From UMGS1663 sp046964515 (lineage in GTDB: Bacteria; Bacillota; Clostridia; TANB77; CAG-508): DNA of 64,000 nt. The stretch spans positions 62,001 through 126,000 of the forward strand of contig JBKUYM010000003.1 of the NCBI GenBank assembly GCA_046964515.1, given 5' to 3'. The position numbers and the translations under genes are program-made. The notes beneath the pieces are model-generated. The model was not told the origin of the DNA. It saw only the letters and a list, made by a program, of their open reading frames with translations, and ran no database searches. This document shows, piece after piece, positions 42,162 to 49,561 of the stretch (its first letter is position 1; the number at the start of each line of letters is the position of its first letter).

Positions 42162-42917
42162 ATGCAAAAAGTATTAACCATGGAAAGTAATAAATATGCC
42201 ATAAAAATTGAAAATTTTGAGGGACCTTTGGATTTACTTTGTTATTTAATTGAAAAGAATAAAATGAACATTTATGATATTCGCATCAGTGATATTGCAG
42301 ACCAATATATAACCTATATCAATCAAATGGAAAATATGAATTTAGAAATTACCAGTGAGTTTTTAGTAATGGCATCTACTTTAGTGTATATGAAATCTAA
42401 AAGTTTATTACCTACTCAAGTAGAGGATGAGAAAGAATTAACAGAAGAAGAATTATTAAATCGTATTATAGAGTATAAAAAATATAAAGAAGCTGCTAAA
42501 AAATTAAAAGAGAATTTTGAGATTTTTTCTAAAAGATATGTAAAAATACAAGAAGAAATTCCTCTTCCTAAACAAAGATTAGAGAAGGCTTATCAAAAAG
42601 AAATAATGGTTAGTTTATATGCACAAGTAGTAGAAAACAATAGTCAACGTTTAAATGAAAATGCTAAAAATATAGAAAAAATAGCTATTACAGATACTTA
42701 CACAGTAGGTAGCAAAGTAAAAGAAATTTTTAGAGAATTGCTAAGAAAGCCAAAATTTGTTTTTAATAAATTGTATACAGTTTCTAGATGTAATAAACAA
42801 GAAGTCGTAACGGCTTTTACAGGATTACTAGAACTTTCTAGAAGAAGCAAAGTAATAACATCACAAGAAGAATTATTTGGAGACATTGTTGTAGAAAAAG
42901 CAAAGAAAATTAGTTAA
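42162..42917 (+). CDS. scpA: Segregation and condensation protein A
   Basis: 251 residues. ScpA is the kleisin of the SMC condensin complex. Hallmark at the N-terminus: YAIKIENFEGPLDLLCYLIE then KNKMNIYDIRISDIADQYI, and LVMASTLVYMKSKSLLP. The C-terminal winged helix is present (VVTAFTGLLELSRRSKV). AAGGAGAG precedes ATG. No scpB follows, though it normally does. Confidence 0.95.
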   Translation: MQKVLTMESNKYAIKIENFEGPLDLLCYLIEKNKMNIYDIRISDIADQYITYINQMENMNLEITSEFLVMASTLVYMKSKSLLPTQVEDEKELTEEELLNRIIEYKKYKEAAKKLKENFEIFSKRYVKIQEEIPLPKQRLEKAYQKEIMVSLYAQVVENNSQRLNENAKNIEKIAITDTYTVGSKVKEIFRELLRKPKFVFNKLYTVSRCNKQEVVTAFTGLLELSRRSKVITSQEELFGDIVVEKAKKIS

Positions 42918-42983
42918 ATAAAAAGAATAAAAATGAAAAAAATGGAAAAACTAATGGTAGTAACTTCAAAAGGAGGTTATCTT

Positions 42984-43637
42984 ATGCCATTAGTTTTATG
43001 TATTTTAGGAGCCTGTATTCTTTTTAGTTTTCTAGCTTTTTTATTTTTACTTTCTACAATTAGAATACAACTACAAAATTTAGAAATAGGAAATGGGAAT
43101 AACAAATTTCAATATCAATATGTTATTATCATAGAAATTTATTTTTTAGATAAAATAAAATTTTTCAGAAAAACCATTACCTCTACACAAATTAAAAAGA
43201 GTAAATGGATAAAGAAAATAGAAAACATACCATGGGAACAGTTTGAGAAAAAGGAAGATTTATCTTTTAAACAATGGGTAACTTTATTTAAGAACTTAAA
43301 AATAGAATTAACAAAATTTGTATTAAAAATAGATATTGGGACCGAAGATGCTGTTTTTACCTCTTATTTAGTAGCAGCAATAGCTAGCTTTATAGGAATT
43401 AGTTTACCACATGTTATGAAGAAGAAATATTTATCACAGTGCTATTATCGCATTAATCCTCTTTATATAGATCAAAATCGATATCATATTGCTTTAGATA
43501 GTATAATTCGTGTCAAAGTCGTACATATTATCTATATAATATATATTTTAATTCAGAAAGGAAGTAAGAAAAATGAGCGAACATCCAATAGAAGGTCTTA
43601 TGACCACCGCCATGAACTCTATACGAGAAATGGTTGA
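42984..43637 (+). CDS. DUF2953 domain protein
   Basis: 217 residues from ATG 42984, chosen because AAAAGGAGG lies 9 nt upstream; an ATG at 42933 in frame lacks such a site. A first membrane span (about 2-25) precedes a DUF2953-type domain, with the conserved KIDIGTEDAVFTSYLVAAIASFIGI and the IRVKVVHIIYIIYILI end. The last 65 nt lie inside ytfJ in another frame, giving the tail ERTSNRRSYDHRHELY. Such a DUF2953-ytfJ order is common in clostridia. Confidence 0.88.
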   Translation: MPLVLCILGACILFSFLAFLFLLSTIRIQLQNLEIGNGNNKFQYQYVIIIEIYFLDKIKFFRKTITSTQIKKSKWIKKIENIPWEQFEKKEDLSFKQWVTLFKNLKIELTKFVLKIDIGTEDAVFTSYLVAAIASFIGISLPHVMKKKYLSQCYYRINPLYIDQNRYHIALDSIIRVKVVHIIYIIYILIQKGSKKNERTSNRRSYDHRHELYTRNG

Positions 43638-44187
43638 TGTTAATACTATTATAGGAGAACCAATTGAAACTTCTAATAACATTATTATTATCCCTATTTC
43701 AAAAGTAGGATTTGGTTTTGCAGCAGGGGGAAGTGAATTTAAGGGAGAAACCATAGGAGAATATTCTAAAAAAGATAAAGATGAGGAGATACAATATAAA
43801 CTACCCTTTGGAGGTGGTAGTGGAGCAGGTGTTAGTATTACGCCTATAGCTTTTTTAGTGGTACAGTCTAACAATGTAAAATTGCTTCCAGTTAGCCATA
43901 GTTCTGCTATGGACCGTTTATTAGATTATGTTCCTGATTTGGTAGAAAAGACAAATAATTTAATTAATAAGCAATTATCTAATAAAAAAGAAGTAAAGAA
44001 AGAAGAAGAAAGAAGAAAACAAAGAGAGGAAAAAGAAGAAAAAGTAGAAAAGATAGTTGAGGAAAATAATAATACGATTATTATGCCAAACACAAGTAAA
44101 TTACATCCTAAGAAAAGTCGTCCTATTAAGTACGAATATGAATATGATGAAACGAACATACCAGAAGAATATGAGGATGAGGAATAG
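43573..44187 (+). CDS. ytfJ: GerW family sporulation protein (YtfJ)
   Basis: 204 residues. MSEHPIEGLMTTAMNSIREM, then VDVNTIIGEPIETSNNIIIIPISKVGFGFAAGGSEF (bases about 43630-43740) and LPFGGGSGAGVSITPIAFLVV are the strongly conserved YtfJ core (about 140 residues). GerW/YtfJ is needed for germination lytic enzyme function in spores. An added C-terminal Lys/Glu-rich tail of about 60 residues is unusual. Translated from AAAGGAAG inside the DUF2953 gene. A palindrome starts 2 nt after its stop. Confidence 0.95.
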   Translation: MSEHPIEGLMTTAMNSIREMVDVNTIIGEPIETSNNIIIIPISKVGFGFAAGGSEFKGETIGEYSKKDKDEEIQYKLPFGGGSGAGVSITPIAFLVVQSNNVKLLPVSHSSAMDRLLDYVPDLVEKTNNLINKQLSNKKEVKKEEERRKQREEKEEKVEKIVEENNNTIIMPNTSKLHPKKSRPIKYEYEYDETNIPEEYEDEE

Positions 44188-44189
44188 TA

Positions 44190-44230
44190 GGGACGGGGTA
44201 GTTTTGTTTCAAACAAAACTACCCCGTCCC
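44190..44230. repeat. Perfect 20-bp-arm inverted repeat (REP/REPIN-like, terminator)
   Basis: Left arm 44190-44209 and right arm 44211-44230 are exact complements around a single C. Each arm begins or ends GGGACGGGGTAG or its complement. It is G+C-rich in an A+T-rich genome and lies between two convergent genes. It shares the (G)GGGACG end with the repeat at 1513-1582, though the interiors differ. Confidence 0.7.
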
Positions 44231-44234
44231 CATC

Positions 44235-45488
44235 TTACCTTAGTATTCTAAACCATGTAAAAAATAAGTTTTCCATCATATTCGTAAGACTAATTTTTTT
44301 AATTTCCGCGTTAGAAATAAGATTAGTAGTTTCTATGACTTCTCCATTTAAGGTATAAGTAATTTCTCCTATCTTTTGCCCTTTAGTAATTGGTGCTTCT
44401 ATAGTATCTGCTATGGTGACAACTTGTTCTATTTCTTTACCCTGGCCTTTTTGTAAAAGACTACCAGCATCTGTCTCGTAAACGGCTTCTACACTACTTT
44501 TTACTCCTTTGTTAATGTGAATTGTTTTTAAAACATCTCCAGATTTAGCAAATGATTGATAACTATAGTTATTAAAACCATAATCTAATAATTTTTCGGC
44601 TTCTGCAAAACGTACTTTGGTACTGGGAGCTTTCATAATAACAGCAATTAAAGAAAGAGAATCTCTAGTAGCACTAGCAGATAAATTATATAAAGCTAAT
44701 CCTGTAGAACCTGTTTTTAAACCAGTAGCACCTTTATAATTTCGAATAAGCTTATTAGTGTTGGTAAGTTCTGATTTACCATCTCTTAAAGAATCTATCC
44801 AAATAGTGGTATAGTTGGTAATGCTAGGATGTTTTTTTAATAACTCTTGAGACATTAATGAAATATCATAGGCAGATGTTACATGACCATCTTCATCAAG
44901 TCCATGACAGTTTTTGAAACAAGTATCTAGCATACCTAATTGTGTGGCTTTTGCATTCATTTTTGCTACAAAAGCTTCTTGGGAGCCTTCTAAATACTCT
45001 GCCATAGCTACAACACAGTCATTTGCGGAGGCTACACAAATAGCCTTTAGCATTTCGTCTACCGTTAATTCTTCACGTACATCTAGCCAAATTTGGGAAC
45101 CTCCCATTGAGGCTGCTGTTTGACTACAAGGTACTTTGTCTGTTAAAGCAATTTTACCAGTATCTAAAGCTTCCATAATTAGTAAAATGCTCATAACCTT
45201 GGTAACCGAAGCAGGACGTAGCTGTTCGTGAGCATTATGTTCATATAAAATTTTACCTGTGTTTTGTTCTATTAAAATAGCAGAAGCAGATTCCAGATTT
45301 AAATCAATAGGTGTAGTAGAGACACTGTTGGTGGATTCTTTTATAGAGTTTGTGTTGGATTCATTGCTAATCGTATTAGAAAAATTAGACCATACATATA
45401 CAGATTCAGAAGTAGCTAAACTAATAGGCATACAAATAATGCATCCTATCAAAATAAATATCCATGAAAAAAAGATAAATTTACGCAT
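44235..45488 (-). CDS. D-alanyl-D-alanine carboxypeptidase (S11 family)
   Basis: 417 residues, reverse strand, with signal peptide (FIFFSWIFILIGCIICMPISLA). Penicillin-binding active-site motifs: RPASVTKVMS (SxxK), CVASANDCVVAM (SxN) and GLKTGSTGLALY (KTG). The C-terminal beta domain (GYNNYSYQSFAKSGDV...EI) and an amphipathic end (LTNMMENLFFTWFRILR) fit a membrane-associated low-molecular-weight PBP (DacA/DacF group). The order ytfJ-DacF is recurrent in clostridia though here the gene is convergent. Trims peptidoglycan pentapeptides. Confidence 0.93.
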   Translation of the reverse strand: MRKFIFFSWIFILIGCIICMPISLATSESVYVWSNFSNTISNESNTNSIKESTNSVSTTPIDLNLESASAILIEQNTGKILYEHNAHEQLRPASVTKVMSILLIMEALDTGKIALTDKVPCSQTAASMGGSQIWLDVREELTVDEMLKAICVASANDCVVAMAEYLEGSQEAFVAKMNAKATQLGMLDTCFKNCHGLDEDGHVTSAYDISLMSQELLKKHPSITNYTTIWIDSLRDGKSELTNTNKLIRNYKGATGLKTGSTGLALYNLSASATRDSLSLIAVIMKAPSTKVRFAEAEKLLDYGFNNYSYQSFAKSGDVLKTIHINKGVKSSVEAVYETDAGSLLQKGQGKEIEQVVTIADTIEAPITKGQKIGEITYTLNGEVIETTNLISNAEIKKISLTNMMENLFFTWFRILR

Positions 45489-45551
45489 ATATGAGACCTC
45501 CTATAGAATAGTACAATATATGCAAACTTATCTTTTTTATGATTTTCTTTT

Positions 45552-46220
45552 CTATTTAGATAATTGAATAATTTTAATAACAATAGAACTATTATCTGTT
45601 GTAGCATCTATACGGAGTCTACTTCCTGTTTCATTACGGAATTTTAAATCTAAAGAGCCATAAGACACAGCAGCATCTTTTCCTTCTGGAACATAGGTAA
45701 CATCCTTACCATGCTCGTGTCTTTCTGTTACTTTTAAGCCAGGAACAGCAAGAACAGCATTATAAAGTGTACTACTTACTTGACAATTACCACCACCAAT
45801 TCCTTTTTCTGTTTTGTGATTAATAATAACACTGGCTTCTTGATAGCCTCGTTCTGCAGTTGGCTTACCTACTGTTTGACAAAAAGAAAAAGTTTCACCA
45901 GGTTCTAGGATAGTTCCATTTAAAGTAGAACAAGTAATCTGAATGTTAGTTAATCTACCACTGGATTTATCTTTAATTATGGTAGAATAAGAAGCTACTT
46001 CAGCTTCCGTAGGGGGAGTGGAAGTATCAGGATTTTTAAGTAAATTTTCTACACGATTTTCTTCATTGTCTAAATTGGTATTCGTACTGGTTCTACTAGC
46101 ACTAGAACTTGTATTTTGAGGAGTGCTATTATTGTTTTCATTGCTACAACCAGTCAAAATAAATAATAAAAGAAAAAGAAAAATCGAGATTATCATTTTT
46201 GAATGTTTCATTTTTATCAT
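45552..46220 (-). CDS. VanW family lipoprotein
   Basis: 222 residues, reverse. Signal ending in a lipobox LFILTGCSNE, so a surface lipoprotein. A Ser/Thr/Asn-rich spacer (about 25-75) precedes the VanW core: ILEPGETFSFCQTVGKPTAERGYQEASVIINHKTEKGIGGGNCQVSSTLYNAVL (split across bases 45900-45760), containing the conserved GGGxCQVSSTLYNA. The biochemical role is unknown, though linked to cell-wall or exported proteins. It lies 63 nt upstream (in its own direction) of the carboxypeptidase gene, so they may be co-transcribed. Confidence 0.9.
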   Translation of the reverse strand: MIKMKHSKMIISIFLFLLLFILTGCSNENNNSTPQNTSSSASRTSTNTNLDNEENRVENLLKNPDTSTPPTEAEVASYSTIIKDKSSGRLTNIQITCSTLNGTILEPGETFSFCQTVGKPTAERGYQEASVIINHKTEKGIGGGNCQVSSTLYNAVLAVPGLKVTERHEHGKDVTYVPEGKDAAVSYGSLDLKFRNETGSRLRIDATTDNSSIVIKIIQLSK

Positions 46221-46388
46221 TTCCTTTTTTGAATTCTACTGTTAGTATGTACGAAAAAAGAATTCTTATGTAAAAAAGAAGAAAAAAATTGTTAATAATT
46301 GTTGGAAAAAATAGAAAATAAAAAATTTAAAAAATAGAAAAATTGTAAAATATTCACAAAAATAAAGTATAGCATATAATAGATTTTC

Positions 46389-46416
46389 TTGACAAAATGA
46401 AAAAATATTGTATAAT
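46389..46416 (+). promoter_or_regulatory. Sigma-A type promoter
   Basis: TTGACA (46389-46394) and TATAAT (46411-46416), 16-nt spacer. It drives the small membrane protein gene at 46450. Confidence 0.65.
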
Positions 46417-46449
46417 TAATAAAGAACAGTGAGAGAAGAGGAGATAAAA

Positions 46450-46599
46450 ATGGTTGCTAAGATTTGGAAAAAAGCATTACTATTTATTTTATTAATTGCA
46501 TGCTTATTTAATATTGTTACAAAATTAGTCTCTAAAACATCGCTAGAACATGAATTACAGGCATCTGCACAATATGTACAAGAGCAGGAAAAAAAGTAA
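46450..46599 (+). CDS. Small single-span membrane protein
   Basis: 49 residues: MVAKIWKKALLFILLIACLF then NIVTKLVSKTSLEHELQASA, ending VQEQEKK. GAGGAGATAAAA lies before ATG and a near-consensus promoter is 33 nt upstream, so it is likely a true small gene. One N-terminal membrane span followed by a short helix. Function unknown; it precedes rpmE. Confidence 0.65.
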   Translation: MVAKIWKKALLFILLIACLFNIVTKLVSKTSLEHELQASAQYVQEQEKK

Positions 46600-46716
46600 A
46601 AAGGTGCTAAATAAGATTCTTTTAAAAATATAGAAGAAACTATTGAAAAACGAAAAAAAATATGCTATGATAAAAAACGATAGTTTGAAAAAGAGAGAGG
46701 AAGAGGTGAATACATA

Positions 46717-46917
46717 ATGAGAGAAGCAATACATCCAACATATACAGAAGCAACAATTACATGTGCTTGTGGTAATGTTATGAAAACAAATTCAACAAAA
46801 TCTGATATGAAGGTAGATATTTGTTCAAAATGTCATCCATATTGGACAGGTAATTTAAAAAGAGAAACAACTGGTGGTAGAGCTGATAAGTTTAAGAAAA
46901 AATATGGAATTCAATAA
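46717..46917 (+). CDS. rpmE: 50S ribosomal protein L31
   Basis: 66 residues. MREAIHPTYTEATITCACGN then NSTKSDMKVDICSKCHPYWTG and TGGRADKFKKKYG are typical L31. The four-Cys zinc-binding form (CAC near residue 16 and CSKC near 37) is the zinc-dependent type. AAGAGAGAGGAAGAGG precedes the start. Followed by its own terminator. Confidence 0.97.
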   Translation: MREAIHPTYTEATITCACGNVMKTNSTKSDMKVDICSKCHPYWTGNLKRETTGGRADKFKKKYGIQ

Positions 46918-46930
46918 AAATAAATTTTTT

Positions 46931-46962
46931 AGAATAGTCAAAAAGAAGGCTGTTCTTTTTTT
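46931..46962 (+). terminator. Rho-independent terminator of rpmE
   Basis: AGAATAGTC pairs with GGCTGTTCT (G-T pairs allowed), loop AAAAAGAA, followed by a TTTTTTT run. Confidence 0.7.
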
Positions 46963-47022
46963 ATAATATAGGATGGAAAATCAGTACTAAAACAAAAGAA
47001 ATAAGAAAAATAGGAGAAAATA

Positions 47023-47232
47023 ATGAAAAGTAAATATTTATATATGGTATGTATTAGTTTATTATTTGGTTTTATAATTAGTATTTGTATAGATTACTTT
47101 ACGTATGACAATGTTTCTTATTCTGCTCCTTTTTATGCATGTATTCTTGTAAGAAGTGCAGAGTTTTTATTACCGTGTTTTATAACGTGGATAATAGCTA
47201 AAATCATAAAGAAAAAAGAGTCTAAGAAATAA
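47023..47232 (+). CDS. Small two-span membrane protein
   Basis: 69 residues with two membrane spans (about 4-24 and 40-62), a Tyr/Asp-rich loop between, and a basic end (KKKESKK). Start behind AATAGGAGAAA. No family recognised. Isolated by a perfect terminator. Confidence 0.65.
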   Translation: MKSKYLYMVCISLLFGFIISICIDYFTYDNVSYSAPFYACILVRSAEFLLPCFITWIIAKIIKKKESKK

Positions 47233-47236
47233 CAAA

Positions 47237-47270
47237 AGAGAAAAAAGGATTTTACTTTTTTCTCTTTTTC
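47237..47270 (+). terminator. Rho-independent terminator
   Basis: AGAGAAAAAAG (47237-47247) pairs with CTTTTTTCTCT (47255-47265), then TTTT. Confidence 0.75.
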
Positions 47271-47325
47271 TTAGTGGATTTTTTTGTCGGTTTATGTTAT
47301 AATAGCAAGGTGCTTAAAGGAGAAT

Positions 47326-48768
47326 ATGGAAAAAAATGGAGGAACTGTTTTGGAAAGAAAAGAAATTAAAGAAGAGTTAGAATATATAGAAAAGATAAAA
47401 CAGTATAATAGGCATAAGATACATAGATATACAATTTTAACTATGGGATGTCAATTGAATGAAAATGATTCTGAAAAAATCAGTGGTATGCTTGAAAACA
47501 TGGGTTACCAAAAGGTAGAAAATGCAAACGAAGCAGATATTATCGTGTATAATACTTGTTGTGTAAGGGAAAATGCAGAAGAAAAACTTTTTGGCAAATT
47601 AGGAGAAGTTAAAAAACAAAAAGAAGAAAAAGGTACGATTATTGCTATTGGTGGTTGTATGATGCAAGAAAAACATATTACAGATAAAATAAAGAAAAGT
47701 TATCCTTTTGTAGATATTTTATTTGGAACGCATACCTTACATAATTTACCAAAAGACATTTATGCAATTATTAATCATAGAAAACATATAGAAGATATTG
47801 CTTATATAGATGGCGATATTATAGAAGGTCTACCAATTAGAAGAGAAGATACAATAAAAGCATCTGTTACGATTATGAATGGTTGTAATAATTTTTGTAG
47901 TTATTGTATTGTACCTTATGTTAGAGGTAGAGAAAGAAGTAGGTATCCAGAAGATATTTTAGAGGAAATTAGAAATTTAGCAAAAGCAGGTTATAAAGAA
48001 ATTACTTTACTAGGTCAAAATGTAAATTCTTACTTGCAAAGTGAGAAACAACAAAATCATGGAGATTTAACGAGTATAGAACATGAAGGCGTGCATTCTT
48101 TTGCTACTCTATTAAGAGCGGTTAATAAGATAGAGGGTATTGAAAGAATCCGATTTGTATCTCCTCATCCAAAAGATTTTACGCAAGACGTGATTGAAGC
48201 CATTCGTGATTGTGATAAGGTATGTAAATTAGTGCATTTACCATTACAAGCAGGTAGTACGAAAGTTTTAAAGGAGATGAACAGAAAATATACGAAAGAA
48301 CAATATTTAGCATTAGCTAAAAAGATAAAAGAGATGATACCAGAAGTTTCTTTTTCTACAGATATTATTGTTGGCTTCCCAGGAGAAACACAAGAAGATT
48401 TTGAAGATACACTAGATGTTGTAAGAAAAGTTTCTTTTGAACAGGTATTTATGTTTATTTATTCAAGAAGAGTAGGAACCCCTGGAGATAAAATGGAAAA
48501 TCAGATTCCGGAAGAAGTAAAGCATGAAAGATTTGACAAATTAAAAGCGTTAGTAGAAACGCAAATAGAAGAACATAATCAAAACTATTTAGGAACAGTA
48601 CAAAAAGTATTAGTAGAAGGTGTTAGTAAAAATAATGAAAAAATGCTAACTGGTAGAACAGCTTCTAATAAGGTAATTATTTTTGAAGGAAGTAAAAATT
48701 TAATTGGACAAGTAATCGAAGTAAAAATAATAGCAGATCATATGTGGTATTTAAAAGGAGAAATTTAA
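47326..48768 (+). CDS. miaB: tRNA-2-methylthio-N6-dimethylallyladenosine synthase
   Basis: 480 residues from ATG 47326 (AAAGGAGAAT); a TTG at 47350 (AATGGAGG upstream) is also possible. MiaB methylthiolates i6A37 in tRNA. N-terminal UPF0004 domain: ILTMGCQLNENDSE, YNTCCVRENAEEKLFG and IAIGGCMMQ carry the three cysteines of the second iron-sulphur cluster. Radical SAM CNNFCSYCIVPYVRGRERS (CxxxCxxC), then the TRAM domain (GTVQKVLVEGVSK...NLIGQVIEVKI). In clostridia it often lies upstream of mutS, as here with one gene between. Confidence 0.96.
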   Translation: MEKNGGTVLERKEIKEELEYIEKIKQYNRHKIHRYTILTMGCQLNENDSEKISGMLENMGYQKVENANEADIIVYNTCCVRENAEEKLFGKLGEVKKQKEEKGTIIAIGGCMMQEKHITDKIKKSYPFVDILFGTHTLHNLPKDIYAIINHRKHIEDIAYIDGDIIEGLPIRREDTIKASVTIMNGCNNFCSYCIVPYVRGRERSRYPEDILEEIRNLAKAGYKEITLLGQNVNSYLQSEKQQNHGDLTSIEHEGVHSFATLLRAVNKIEGIERIRFVSPHPKDFTQDVIEAIRDCDKVCKLVHLPLQAGSTKVLKEMNRKYTKEQYLALAKKIKEMIPEVSFSTDIIVGFPGETQEDFEDTLDVVRKVSFEQVFMFIYSRRVGTPGDKMENQIPEEVKHERFDKLKALVETQIEEHNQNYLGTVQKVLVEGVSKNNEKMLTGRTASNKVIIFEGSKNLIGQVIEVKIIADHMWYLKGEI

Positions 48769-48770
48769 TT

Positions 48771-49547
48771 ATGACAAGGGCAGAAAAGGATGTATTATTA
48801 AAAGATAAGGATTATTCAAAGGCTTTGGGCGTTATGTTAAAATATAATATTGATGCAATAGAAATGGCAAAGCTTTATGAAAGTTTAAGAAAAGATTCTA
48901 AAACGACTATTTCTCAGAAGAATATTATGCTTAAGGTAGCAGGACTATTAGAATATTTTGTAGGAAATAGAAATGTAGGATTAAATCAGAAACAAAAAGC
49001 TTATATTACAAAGGAAGATTTATTTCGCATAATTTATAAATATCCTAAAATAGTTTCTTTAGAAGATATAACAACAAGGGGGAGAATGGTAGATGAAGTA
49101 CTAAAGAATAATAAAGCGGCTACAAATATAGCATTAAAAAAAGATAGTTATATATATAGTACAGGAATTGATAAATTATATAAAAGTTTGGCAATTCTTT
49201 CTAATTTTTCTATAGTTTTAAATAGTAAAGAAGAAATAGGATTGGCAGAATATGTTATGCAAAGAAATCAAACGCAATTACAAAATTCTGCCGAAAAACT
49301 ATTTTTTAGATTACAATATATTCGTATGATAATCGGTTCAAATCATATAGAACAAACGGACTTTAATAGAAGTATGAAGGCAAAGAAAGATTTCGAAAGA
49401 ATAAATGATATAACAGATGAAGAATTAGCTGAAGCATATCCTTTACCACCATATGATCCAGAACATAGAGATGTGTTTGCAAGAAGTGTAAGGGAACAAT
49501 TAACAAATAAGACAAAAAAAATAGAAGATGAACAATGGGCTATCTAG
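48771..49547 (+). CDS. Hypothetical protein between miaB and mutS
   Basis: 258 residues from ATG 48771 (AAAGGAGAAATT), 2 nt after the miaB stop. Soluble, helical, Lys/Asn/Tyr-rich. Notable: a patch LGVMLKYNIDAIEMAKLYESL near residue 20, and the end YPLPPYDPEHRDVFARSV. No family recognised and no membrane segment. It sits tightly within the miaB-mutS operon (mutS starts 14 nt after its stop) and probably is co-expressed with them. Confidence 0.75.
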   Translation: MTRAEKDVLLKDKDYSKALGVMLKYNIDAIEMAKLYESLRKDSKTTISQKNIMLKVAGLLEYFVGNRNVGLNQKQKAYITKEDLFRIIYKYPKIVSLEDITTRGRMVDEVLKNNKAATNIALKKDSYIYSTGIDKLYKSLAILSNFSIVLNSKEEIGLAEYVMQRNQTQLQNSAEKLFFRLQYIRMIIGSNHIEQTDFNRSMKAKKDFERINDITDEELAEAYPLPPYDPEHRDVFARSVREQLTNKTKKIEDEQWAI

Positions 49548-49561
49548 AAAAGGAGAAAAAG

